NCBI GenBank assembly: GCA_958510875.1
Contig: OY294068.1
Coordinates: forward strand, 81,091,978-81,155,977
Length of the DNA stretch: 64,000 nt
Direction: 5' to 3'
Source: Endomychus coccineus
Taxonomy: Eukaryota > Arthropoda > Insecta > Coleoptera > Endomychidae
In this document: positions 21,610-32,077 of the stretch, piece after piece
Numbering within the stretch: position 1 is the stretch's first letter
Layout: every line of letters starts with the position of its first letter
Translations under genes and position numbers: made by a program
Notes under the pieces: generated by a model
What the model was told of the DNA's origin: nothing
Database searches by the model: none
The model's input: only the letters and a program-made list of their open reading frames with translations

Positions 21610-22200
21610 CGTCCCCTCCGGTAGGTACGTTCATTTGTTTCAGTATTCCCTGTTCTTGCGGTAAAGTCTACATTGGTGAAACAGGTCGTACAGTAGCTAC
21701 TCGTGTGAAAGAACATGAGCGCTGTACAAGACTTCGTGACACCAGTAGATCTGCACTTGCGGAACACAAGTTTAACACAAATCATCAAATCCTTTTGAAG
21801 ATAGTAAAATCCTAGTCCGAGCCCCAAACTTGTATCAGCGAAAAATCCTTGAAGCTATAGAAATCCTAAAACATCCGAATAATATGAACCGTGACTCAGG
21901 ATATTGCCTCCCCAACATTTGGAAACCCATCCTCGAAAATTCCACTTCGCACATGATCGCACAACGGCAGGGTCAGGTGCCGGAACGAAGTTAACCACCG
22001 GAATGAAGGCAGTGAACTGTGTAGCGTGAAGGATTTTTCCTACAATAAATACAGCTACAGAAACCAGTAGAACCAGTTTCAGTTCAAGCCTCAAGCCTGC
22101 CCTGAAGATGCCACCTGTAATGGTTGGCGAAACGTCGGCATCAAGTCGAGCTATTGTGACGCGGAATCCATCCGGAAGACAAGATTTTTCAACATTTGTT
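21610..22200 (+). pseudogene. Penelope-like element 3' fragment: GIY-YIG endonuclease domain
   Basis: The plus-strand frame ending at 21815 reads IPCSCGKVYIGETGRTVATR, then KEHERCTRL and SALAEHKFNTNHQI. After one shift it continues (21816-21960) with APNLYQRKILEAIEILKHP and SGYCLPNIWKPIL. This is the GIY-YIG endonuclease and C-terminus of Penelope-like elements, including the Cys pair and the GET/GR residues. RT is absent, consistent with 5' truncation. The non-coding tail includes a hammerhead-like motif at 22098-22140. This PLE lineage differs clearly from the one at 4900-6302. Confidence 0.85.
22098..22140 (+). ncRNA. Hammerhead-ribozyme-like motif in the Penelope tail
   Basis: In order: stem I 5' strand TGCC (22098-22101); core CTGAAGA (22102-22108), matching CUGANGA; stem II GCCACC paired with GGTTGGC around a TGTAAT loop; core GAAA (22129-22132). 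A self-complementary ACGT serves as a minimal stem III. Then comes C at 22136 as cleavage position 17, and GGCA (22137-22140) pairs with TGCC. Such minimal, dimer-type hammerheads are known in Penelope-like elements. One extra T after the CUGANGA box departs from the textbook core, so activity is uncertain. Confidence 0.6.
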
Positions 22201-22579
22201 TCATGTTTTCAGTACTATACAAACCCAAATATTTATTATTTATGATACCTCTCCAGATGTTATTTCTTGGCGCATCGACAATTCGGGTTTTTCCATTTGA
22301 AGTATTTGAACCTTTCTTCTTACACATTCCTCAGTAATAGCATGTTTTCCACCACTTCCTGTCACCAATAAAAACCTACCAATTTGTAAACTCCACCCCC
22401 TTCTACTTTTCTATTAGATTTTAAGTTTGTTAATTTTAAGATACCTATATCTTGTGAATGTGTGGGTAACTTTGAAATTTGCATTCAACTCGAATTCGTT
22501 ACAAAATATTAAATAAATATTAAGTGTGAACTGTGAAAGTAGGTAAGTTATATTTTCAGCTTCATTTTGTAATTCAAAT

Positions 22580-22648
22580 ATGGAAATAAAAGATGTGATT
22601 AGAGATTTTGCAAATTTGAAATCCAGGAGGACGGATTTCAAATTTTAA
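22580..22648 (+). pseudogene. C-terminal scrap of hAT transposase
   Basis: A 22-codon frame, MEIKDVIRDFANLKSRR... with stop, resembles the extreme C-terminus of ZMYM-like hAT transposases (acidic start, then DFA..KSRK). It sits about 160 bp from the element's right end, where the coding end is expected. Confidence 0.5.
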
Positions 22649-22806
22649 ATATATTTTCTTTTGTTAATTTTTAATTGTTAATAATGCAATTTTGTTCCTT
22701 TTTGTTATTTTTTAATAAAAATATCAATAAAAATTTGTGTTTCTTTTGTAGTAGGGGCCCGAATCATATTTTGCGGGGGGGCCAAAAAATTGAAGTTCCG
22801 CCACTG

Positions 22807-25311
22807 CTTTTGACTAAATTAGAGTAACGCCTCTGTTACTGTGGCTATATTCCTTGCCTCCGTTCGAATTTACATACCTCAGGTAGGTAGGTATAATGTT
22901 AATGCATTAGTTTATTGAAGCAGCCGTTCATTTATTCTAACAACGGATAATGTAGGTAATAGTAAAAGAGAATAAATAATTCAATTAGACATTTCCCTCT
23001 GTACATTTTACATAAGACACATTTTGCAATAACGGTACGTTCAAAATGTGTATTACCGCCTTGAACAGGTGTTTTTATGATGAATTCGCTCAGGTTCAGG
23101 TGGCAGCACAGTTACTAACTTGTTTTCTGAAGTGGGTGTTTTTTCAACTCACATTTTAGCGAGCAGCCTGTCGTCCGTAGAGTCGAGTGTGAATCGACTG
23201 GTCGGCGCCCATGCAGTCTCGTTTACAGTTTTGTTTCGTAGCGGAAATGTAGGTAGTTTTCATTCATCATACTTCAATCTTCATTATTGTTTTCGTTCCG
23301 TCTGCTAGTAGACAACAACATTCATTTCTGGTGAAAACTAGAGAAATAAAAATCTTGTTAAGTAAGTACCTGCTTTGAACATTTATTTCATTAATAAGTT
23401 ACTTCCTTTTTGTTCAATCCAGTTAAATTCGCAGTTTATTTCATTTTTCATTCAAGTTTTTGAAAAAAATAAATACTGTTAAGTACGTGAGCAATTATAA
23501 AAATATTTGTAAACTTTTTATCAAGACATGATGACTTTCTAGAGGTGAAATATCCTTGTTCAATAACATATGACATTGTTATTTACTTTAGAAAGGCACG
23601 GATGTTAACTGTTATTTGATTGTTTTACAATTTTTCTTGCATGACCTATAACACTAGTGTAGTAGACGTTTCAAGTGAACAAAGCGATATTATGTATTTG
23701 ATAAGAGACGGTTCACGGTTGTACTTTCTTTACATTATTATGTTGTGTTTATTCTTTTATTAACAAAACGGAATTGTATGCACATACAATCGTTTAAACG
23801 CAAGGAAATCAGCAATTTTTTGCTGTTAGGTGAGAACTTAACACATTGTCCGAAGTTTGTTTTTTTGTGCATTTTAAAACTAGTAAAAACAACGTACTGG
23901 GACTAAAATATCGATTTTTCATAAAAAAGTAATTTGTCTCAGCTGTTATATTTCTTGATGCATCGTTTCTGTAGCTTAATTTTTGCATGCTTTAGCTGTT
24001 TCCCTGATCATTGTAATGCATAAGTACTATAATATTGAAAGGTTATGAATTATATTAACAAAAAGGGGTAGGTAAACGTTTATAATCGAATAAACCACAA
24101 ATTGGAATTTTACAAATCGTGCGTATAATTTATAACTCTGAATTTATTTTGTGGGTTCCATAGACCCGGTTTTACTATAAGTCATTTCATTAATATGTTT
24201 CATATTTTTTGTTAGATGGATAGTAAGAATAAAAATCTACAGTGTATACCTAGTACGTATTTTTACTATTTGAATAGTGTAATTTAAAATCACACTAGTT
24301 AATGCGGTTTCTTTCTATGCGCTGGGAATCGCCTACGTATTGGGAGCAGCCCACCTACTCATTAAGCTCTATATTAATCTGCATTCTGCAATCATGACTA
24401 AAAAAGTACTAATAGAAAACGGACAACCCTTTAAAGATTGCAGTGTTTCTTCGCTGTAAGAATAATATAAAATATAACATAGCTTTGCCGAATACTTAGA
24501 ATTCAAAAGATATGTTGTCTTTTGACATATGAATGTTTTGATGTTCAGAAAGTATCTTAACATGTAAAATTTCAAGAACGTGAAGAAGATGAAGGCTGAT
24601 ATTTTTTCGATATTCACTAATAATAATTCTGCTCCATCGAAATATCTAACTGTGCTCTTATTAGTCACTGCATATATGGATTTGTCCTCAACTTGGGCCT
24701 TTGGCAGCATAAAACACCCCTAGTATATTTCTGATCCCAGATTCATTCAAATTTGAAGTATTTTATTTGAATATTGCTGATGCTGATGGATAAATATACA
24801 GAATGTCCTCGAACTGCGTGGCCAAAATAAAACCGAAGATTCTTTGATTCGAAAAAAAGTTGATGAGCCTTTTTACTTTTGCCTCAAGTGTCTTGTTTAC
24901 CCGGTAGAGGGCTTCAAAATTGCAAAAATAATTTTGTTTTTTCGGTACAACTTGAGAACGTAATGAAGAACTTTTACAATATTTAGCAGGTGAGTTACTG
25001 TCAATAATGGCCATTTTTGAGAGTGGAGCACAGAGCCTTAGAGACCATACAAATGGCTCAAACTTGAGGATGTAACGGGAAAAGTGTCCAGAACTTTTTT
25101 GTGGTCAATGTAATTCACTCGATATTTTTTATGTAGATAGCTTATCTGATTTGAAAACTTGTCTTACTCTTAGAAAATTTTGATAAAATCAACGGATTAG
25201 CTTGAAAAAATTAATTTTCGAGTCTGCAATTTTGGCTTACTAATTTTACTTGATTAAAATACCTTAGTTGCCTTTGCTTTTCTAATGTCATTTTGGCATT
25301 TGAAGAATTTA
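22807..25311. other. Intergenic; possible promoter/5' exon at 23080-23365, otherwise nothing
   Basis: Mostly AT-rich. Short frames at 23120-23308, 24369-24710 and 24763-25014 have no recognisable motif. Confidence 0.4.
23080..23365 (+). promoter_or_regulatory. Candidate promoter / non-coding 5' exon
   Basis: This stretch is richer in G, C and CpG than its flanks (GTCGTCCGTAGAGTCGAG, CGACTGGTCGGCGCC). It is followed at 23361 by a strong splice donor, TTAAGTAAGTACC. The pattern is what an insect 5' UTR exon looks like. No TATA box or coding frame supports it, and no downstream exon is visible. Confidence 0.22.
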
Positions 25312-26611
25312 TTCTCAAAACTGTCAGTTTTTACTTTGCTTTCAGTAAAAATTTTATAAAATTATTGCTCAAAATTTCACTAACACTGAAATGGTTGATA
25401 TGTTATTGATTTATGGACTTTGTCGTTGCAATGGCCGGAGAAGGGAAAGATATCCGCATCGCAGAATTCCAAATCGGCAAACCTTCGCGAAACTGGAAAA
25501 TTTGAAGCAAATCGCAGAGAAACTGGACGCAGACGGACAAGAAGGACGTTAGAGCTCGAAGAAGCGATACTGGAAGCGGTTGAAACTGAACCTGGGATAA
25601 GCACACTACGTTTGGGACTTCGTATTGGAGCCTCAAAATCATTAGTTCATAATGTACTGAAAGAAGAACTGTTGTATCCCTATCATATTAAAACAGTTCA
25701 AGACTTATTGCCCATGGATCCAGGTCATCGGCTAGATTTCTGTCGGCTTATTGTCCAAAGACAAAACGCAAACCCCAATTTTTGTAGAAGAATTCTGTTC
25801 ACGGACGAAGATACTTTCACGAGATGTGGTCTTTTTAACCTCCATAATGAACATTTCTATGCTGATGAAAATCCTCATGAAACGGAAGTTACATATTTTC
25901 AGAATCAAACTAAAATCAATGTTTGGGTTGGAATTGTGGATAACTTTATTATTGGCCCTACCGTTATACCCGATCGATTGAACGGGGAGAACTACTTGAA
26001 CTTTTTGGAACAAAGGCTACTTGAACTGTTGGAAGACTTGCCCTTACACATTCGTCGTGGCCTGGTTTATCCATGATGGTGCCCCTCCTCATTTCACATT
26101 AACTGTGAGGCGACATTGGAATGCGGAATATCCAGATCGCTGGATAGGTAGAGGACACGATGCACCAGTGAACTGGCCGGCCCGCTCCCCTGATTTGACG
26201 CCCTGCGACTTCTTTCTATGGGGCGCTTTGAAGTCGAAAGTTTATGCAGCTCCAGTAAACACACGAGAGGAATTGTTGCAACGAATTAATCATGAAGCGG
26301 ATTTATTGAAGAATGATCCTGAAGTACTAGCCAGAGTTCAATCCAATTTCTTGAAACGAATTAATTTGTGTATTCAGGAAAATGGGCAACATTTCGAACA
26401 ATTGATGTCTTAGCGATTTCCCAAAAAGTTTTGTTGTTTCTTTTAATTTAGCATTTGTTTTTCCTAAATAATCACATCGTTTCCCCATTTATATTGTTTT
26501 TATTATTCGTGTTTTACCGAGATATTAACCATTTCAGTGTTAATGAAATTTTGAGCCATAATTTTATAAAATTTTTACGGAAAGCAAAGTAAAAACTGAC
26601 AGTTTTGAGAA
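25312..26611 (+). mobile_element. Tc1/mariner-superfamily transposon, complete ends, frameshifted
   Basis: About 90-bp terminal inverted repeats (25312-25401 and 26521-26611) begin TTCTCAAAACTGTCAG and are flanked by TA on both sides. Length 1300 bp. They enclose one plus-strand DDE transposase. The arms differ at only a few positions by eye. Confidence 0.92.
25391..26413 (+). pseudogene. Tc1/mariner-type DDE transposase with N-terminal DUF4817-like region
   Basis: The start MVDMLLIYGLCRCNGR at 25391 lies inside the left inverted repeat. A frameshift near 25490 leads to GKFEANRRETGRRRTRR and a helix-turn-helix (ISTLRLGLRIGASKSLVHNV). Then come RILFTDEDTFTRCG (first catalytic Asp) and NVWVGIV. 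A one-base shift near 26065 separates this from IHDGAPPHF (second Asp) and the WPARSPDLTPCDFFLWG block (third Asp). I count 38 residues between the second and third Asp, longer than classical mariner (DD34D). The C-terminus is intact to 26413. Cut-and-paste transposase of insect type; two shifts make it inactive. Confidence 0.9.
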
Positions 26612-27829
26612 TAAATGTGAGATGTGTGTGTATGTAAGAAACTGAATATTGCTTCAAATATTGTTTTCAAAAAATATTTTTAACGAAAATCACAATGAAA
26701 AGCAGGAGTTGCTGTTTCATCGGATTAGATTGTGAATTAATCTTTTACATGTTATAATGTGAATGACCACATAACACCGCCTTTCGGAGTTCCATCTTGG
26801 AGAGTATCTGTAAGCATGACATCCTGTTAATTATTCTGTAAGCGGAGGATGGTAAAACTGCAATAAAATCAGCAACGACAATTTGTATGTTTCCACCAGC
26901 ATGATATTTGAGAGTTGAAAGCAGTGGAAATAAAGGTGGAACGCAATTCCCTTTGGAATCAATCAGACGCTATTTAATATATCTCATGTAGTCATATAAA
27001 GTGATACCGTACCATACATTTTCAAAATGCAACGATATACATTTCCTTATTTTTACTTCCCCCACTATACGTAGTATATATATAGTGTAAGGGAAGTACT
27101 TCTATCGGCCAAAAAAAAAACGTAAAGTCACAGTCTATTTTATGCCATTACTCTGTGGCAAATTTTTATAATTCATGTAACAGCAAGTGTAAAGCAACCT
27201 TTCATTAGCGGTTTGTAAATTATTTCCAATATATTTTCTGTTCCTACAATCATTTACATTTGACCCGAACGAGTGTCCGAAAACTATTTTGCCAACAAAA
27301 GTGTGGGAAATCAATTGATCGCAGTTTCTTCCAAATAGAATTGTGGTATTTTATCGAACCTTAAGGACAACCGTGTTTTTCTGGTTATCAATATATATCG
27401 CACGTATATATTTAAAACGCAGAAGTGTCCAAAATTCTCATTGTAAGATTCAAGTGACGTCATCGATGTGACGTCACGTTATATTTTTTGTCTTTATTCT
27501 GTGCTAGAAGTCATAGGATTCTTGTTTCTGTGGTATTTTTGATGGTTCACAAATGTCAGTTTAAAACATGATTACATTATGGTGTAAACAATTACGAAAG
27601 TCAACCAGACAGCAATGTGAAGGATGTGACCATTAGGATAAAATTTCAATGTAGCATATAGAGTATAATTTAACGTCTTCCATTCTAAATCATTTCCAAC
27701 ATATTTTCTGTTCCTACAATTATTTATTTTACTTTGATAACTAAAGGGAGGGAAGTCAAGTGATCAATTGATTATAGCTTTTTATATAGACTTTTTATTC
27801 AGCTTCAACTTTATTGTGATGGGTAACTA
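26612..27829. other. Intergenic; diverged segmental duplication and a CRE doublet
   Basis: Blocks at about 27215-27330 and 27680-27790 share TTTTCTGTTCCTACAAT and following sequence, indicating an old local duplication. A paired TGACGTCA lies between them. No gene was seen. Confidence 0.45.
27454..27477. promoter_or_regulatory. Two full CRE palindromes, 6 bp apart
   Basis: TGACGTCA occurs at 27455-27462 and 27469-27476, around an ATCGAT-containing spacer. This is the consensus for CREB/ATF-type bZIP factors. There is no nearby gene, so function is unproven. A single copy also occurs near 44448. Confidence 0.3.
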
Positions 27830-28270
27830 CAGGTAATGAAACAAATCTGTGTCACCCGTCAATAAAATGGTTATTAACCGAATCTGAAATTTAGACAAAT
27901 TAATGTTTTAGATGATTGTTTCAAATTGTTCAATATGTTTGTTTTTAGATGTTCAATATTTCAATTATTGGAGTATGTAACTTGCCAACTAGCTTTAGAT
28001 TTATTATCCACATTTTTCATAAATGTCTCGTTGCATACTATTTTTGCTCGCATAATTTTCTGTTTAGCGTTCTATTGTGTTTCACCTATTTATCCTTTAG
28101 AGTAGATTTTCTAATTAAATACAGTTCTCTTATTAATTTTTTTATTTAATTTTTAATTTAATTTCTTCAACTCACCTCAACTGAGCAGATTTTTTTATTC
28201 GAATTTATTAACTTTGGTTTAAAGATTACATTCATGAGAGTATTTATAAATGAAGAATACTTAAGCCGTT
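27830..28270 (-). pseudogene. LINE fragment (endonuclease-RT linker), decayed
   Basis: This block is alignable by eye with 60250-60670. Shared words include AAATGGTTATT, TTGTTCAATATGTTTGTTT, AGATGTTCA and TTCTCTTATTAATTTT. There the minus strand encodes the linker region of a LINE ORF2. Here the frame is too damaged to read. Confidence 0.55.
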
Positions 28271-29166
28271 TAATGGTTTATAGACTCTGTTCTTGCTACA
28301 TGTAACAAAACCACAGTTGTATTACCATTCGAGTGTGAATTTGTGATTTTCACGTTTTATACTTGAATAGTGTTGAATTTACACTAAGTACGTCGGAAAT
28401 GGGGAATTATTTTGTGAAACCACTAAAATCATTTTCTTAACCACTGAAAATATCAATTTGATTGCGCTGTTAATCCAACTGCATACCTACTGTTCTAGGT
28501 TGAATGGATTCCATATTTTACGAAATAGTTTTTTCACAAAATAATATCAAGCTTATTGCCAATAATGCATATTTTTAGTATAAAAGACCTTAGTCCACCA
28601 TGCAACAGTACTTGAGCAGAAAATAATATTATAACTTCTTTTATAGAAACAATTCTTGAAATTAATTCATGAGAATGGGTTTCATAAAACCATAATCATT
28701 ATTCCCTCTAATTTTAGTTACAGATGTTTTATGTGGTGAAAATGGTAATGAAATAAATTTTTATTGCATTTGATATCGGTTCTTAGAAAAGAAACTCATG
28801 TGGATCACTATTGCAGTTTGCACGGTACGAATTATTGATCAATAAATGAAGATAACATTGTTTACCTCGTAATAAATATAATAATGAAATATTTAAATTT
28901 GTAATTGCTTTGCACAAAGTATGGATATGGTGATTTTTTATTTCATTCGTTTCACATTGAATATTGCATTAATATGAGTAGCAGCAAGTAAGGCTGCTAT
29001 GATTTAAATCATTGTTTTTAACTACAGAAAAATGAAAATTATTGAGGTATGGGTTGAAATAAAATAACAGCATGCAATGCATGATCAAAAGCTTTTGCCT
29101 ATTCTTCGTCGTACACAGTGTCTTAAAGATCACCTGCAATACGTTGCCTATGGGGTGGGTGATACA
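28271..29166. other. AT-rich, no gene seen
   Basis: No convincing frame, RNA or repeat. Confidence 0.35.
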
Positions 29167-29574
29167 CAGTAGCGGCGCGGCGTTAGGGTAGGACGCTGAT
29201 GGATGGCTCAGGGCGCCAGACATGAAAATGTCATTTCAATCCGCTCTTTCAAATTGCATATTGTGACTTGTTGCACACTCGACAGCGGCGGCGTGCTGGT
29301 GACTGATTGAATTACAAAACATCTGCTTTTTCAGAACCATTTCTTCGTCATATATAAGATTTATTTTGTTGCAAACTCATAATCATGACATTTCATATTT
29401 CTGAAGTCTTGCGCACTAGTTTCAATATTTTATAACAAATATCTTAAATTTTGTTTATATAATTTCTCATGAGGCCACTACTCTAGACGCACATGTACAT
29501 ATCTCATGAGTACACTCTAGCTAGATGAACAGTTGACAGATTTCAGTTTCCTTGGTTGTTTGGTATGATATACT

Positions 29575-31248
29575 CAGTGGCGGCTCGTGAACTTTTTAAG
29601 ATAGGAGGCTGGACATAAAACGTTTTTGTAAAAATATACTCTATTCCGCCAATTAATTTAACCTTTGCACAGCGACCGTACCAGCTACTTCAGTGACAAA
29701 ATTAATTGTTGCCAAGCAAGAACCAACGTGGAGGTGTAGAGTTTCTCTTGGCAAACAATTTTTTGTTCGTTTTTTTTCTTTGGATTTTTGATATTTTTTC
29801 TTTTTTTTTGAAATTTTTCATGTTTTGTTTTTTTTTAATTATTTTTATTAACTTTTTTTATATATTAACGGAATTCTACGGTCTTTAGTTTGTGAAAAAT
29901 GATCAATAATATTATCAAAAAATGTATCATTTTGTTTTAAGTGTTTTACTAAATCTTTTTCAATAGATATCAAACTAACATTGTATAAACGATTTTGGCC
30001 CATTGTATTTCGCATGTAAGTTTTAATTCGTTTGAGAGTAGAAAATGATCTCTCCACCGATGCCGACGTGACAGGAATGGTGACTGTCAAACAAAGTAGT
30101 TTATAAAAGTGAGGTAAATCATTGTCTATCATATATTTTATCATATCGGCGTGAATGTCGTACTGGCCTAAAATATCTTTATCCGAGTACATAACGCATA
30201 ATTCATTGTGCAGTGTTATTTTATCAAAAAATTTATATTTTAGAACCAAGTTATCTAAAAGTGTATTGGGAAACTCTTTTGAAAAAGATTCGAAAAATAT
30301 TCTATTCGTCAAGTCGAAAAACTTCAATTCATGTAAATCGGAAAATCGAATCTCAATTTGACCTTTAATAGTATCTAAAATTTCATAAAAAAAGTTGTTT
30401 ATAATGTAGTTTCTTGTCTACCAAATTATATGTTTTCCTCCTTTAACAGTATTCTGTTTACTCGATGTAATATGTTGCTGCGATTTTTCATGTCTGTCTA
30501 TACCACGAGCTAAATTTTTCAAATCATCATAACCCGAGTGCCCCCAACATGAAGTTGTATCAGATGTAAATAGCAAGCAATACCAGCAATATAATTTATT
30601 GTGTACCTCAGACTCCGTTAACCATAAATATTTTTTATAATTATCAGTATCAAATGATCGATTTTGAAACATACCTGTCATCACTAATCCTTTCAAATCC
30701 GGTAAAGGCCGTTTATTTCTAAAAACACTTTTCTGTCATATGTTAATCCACTAAATGGATTTTCTAAGACCTCAGCAACTAAATCACTATTCATTTTAAC
30801 GTTTAATAACCAAAGAACTCTTTGTTAATAACTCACCGAACAGATAAATTATAACTTAACCTTACATCGCGTGGCGAAACAAAAACAGTATCTGACGGAG
30901 CACGTGTCGCTGTCGTAGCAAGTATCGTATTTCATACGACCGACCGAGTTCGTACGAGAAGCTAGCCTACATAGAGTGTTGCCGTACTCGCTGTCTTACG
31001 CTATTTGTGAATTGAACTGGTTGGAAAAACGGCAACTATGTTGACCACACGTATTTAGCGTTTGAGATATATAGAGAATCTAGCCTTTGGCCACTGTTGC
31101 TAGATTAAAAATAACTACTGAGAACGGGGAATTAATTGTAAAATTTAAAGAATTATCAGAGAAACAGGGAATAAAATGGAGAATGATCATTAAGATAAAT
31201 TGGTGAGGAGGCTGAGCCTCCTTAGCCTCCTTCGAGGAGCCGCCACTG
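29575..31248 (-). mobile_element. Non-autonomous hAT element (ZMYM type), intact ends
   Basis: Terminal repeats CAGTGGCGGCTC at 29575 and its complement ending at 31248. A perfect 8-bp target duplication, GATATACT, lies at 29567-29574 and 31249-31256. Length 1674 bp. The transposase core is deleted, leaving the zinc-finger N-terminus joined to the dimerisation C-terminus. It shares its right end with the fragment at 3702-4372 but has a different deletion. Confidence 0.95.
29848..30720 (-). pseudogene. hAT transposase, core deleted
   Basis: The N-terminal part (30418-30720) encodes KRPLPDLKGLVMTGMF, then NYKKYLWLTESE and KLYCWYCLLF, a TTF/ZMYM-type zinc finger, then GRGIDRHEKSQ-like sequence. 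A stop near 30417 is followed by the C-terminal part (29848-30327 and slightly upstream), with VTIPVTSASVERSFSTLKRI and TYMRNTMGQNRL, the hAT dimerisation domain. The catalytic YDGA region is absent between them, so this copy can only move with a helper transposase. Confidence 0.85.
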
Positions 31249-31269
31249 GATATACTTTTCCAGATTTAT

Positions 31270-31960
31270 TTCGTTAGTGAATCTCTACAATCAATAGACG
31301 TGGATCTCGGTAAATGCACAGAAAATATGAGAACATGCCGCGCTTTCTTGGAAGAGTTTAGAAAGACGGGGCATTTTAACAGCGAAGGACGCTGCGAAAG
31401 AACTTGAAATTGAACCTGTATTCAAAGCCACAACAAGAATTCGGCGTGTTAAACGCCAAGCTAATGTAACTGCCCACGATGAACCTATAACTGTTCCAGA
31501 AAAGAAATTTGAAGTTGAATTTTTCAACTGTCTTTTGGACACTACTTTAATTTCTTTTTTGTATGATATAAAAAATACTTCAGAAAAATCAGACCTTCTC
31601 AAACTGTGTGGTGATCACCAATTAACTGTGGGGTCGAAATCAGATGTAGATGTTGTTTGTTGTGAGATGAACGCATACAGGATTTGAATCGTTTTCCCCT
31701 GATCAAGATGATGTCATTCCTCCTCCCTATATTTCAAATTTCATTTAAGATAATATCCAAATGAGCGGATAGCATTGATAATATTGATCACTATACCTGT
31801 AATGGTAGCAAGTGGGGAAAGGAGTTTTTCTAAGCTTAAACTGATTAAAACCTAATTGAGATCGACAATATCTCAATCCAGATAGACAAACTTGGCAACT
31901 TTGTTAATCGAAAATGAAATTGTGGTGTCTTAATAAAAGAGTTTGCCCATAGAAAGGCTA
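31270..31960 (+). pseudogene. Decayed ZMYM-type hAT transposase (older element)
   Basis: The plus strand encodes CRAFLEEFRKTG, ELEIEPVFK, AHDEPITVPEKKFEVEFFNC and LLDTTLISF, typical of the central and C-terminal part of ZMYM1-like hAT transposases. Stops follow, and then ILITIPVMVASGERSFSKLK and LATLLIENEI of the dimerisation domain at about 31770-31920. A long internal stretch is missing and stops are frequent. Confidence 0.8.
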
Positions 31961-32077
31961 GAAAAGTAAAATCTTATTAGAAAAAAATTAGTTTTATTCA
32001 ATTTTTTCCCTTATTTTTCCGGAGCGGAGGGGCACCTTAGAAATCTCGGTAGTCCTAAAATCGGCACTGTTGATACC

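Larger units (their letters stand above)
21202..22806 (+). mobile_element. Non-autonomous hAT element with a nested Penelope fragment
   Basis: Ends CAGTGGCGGAACT (21202) and its complement (22806), flanked by perfect CTTTTGAC duplications. Subterminal poly-G and GGGGCCC blocks occur at both ends. Its transposase is lost apart from a C-terminal scrap at 22580-22648. A Penelope-like 3' fragment occupies about 21610-22200. It lies only about 97 bp from the hAT at 18621-21104 and has different termini. Confidence 0.93.
29167..32069 (+). mobile_element. Older hAT element interrupted by a younger hAT
   Basis: Decayed plus-strand transposase sequence resumes immediately right of the younger hAT (31257 onward). 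A plausible right end is ...CGGCACTG at 32069. A plausible left end is CAGTAGCGGCG at 29167. The flanking octamers GTGATACA (29159-29166) and TTGATACC (32070-32077) match at 6 of 8, as expected for an aged target duplication. The exact ends are therefore tentative. Confidence 0.5.

Noticed and set aside
21272..21827. Two 89-codon minus-strand frames
   Set aside because: They lie opposite the hAT terminus and the GIY-YIG-coding frame of the nested Penelope fragment and show no motif of their own.
31291..31602. 103-codon minus-strand frame
   Set aside because: The plus strand over the same bases carries hAT transposase motifs (AHDEPITVPEKKFEVEF); the minus frame is its shadow.
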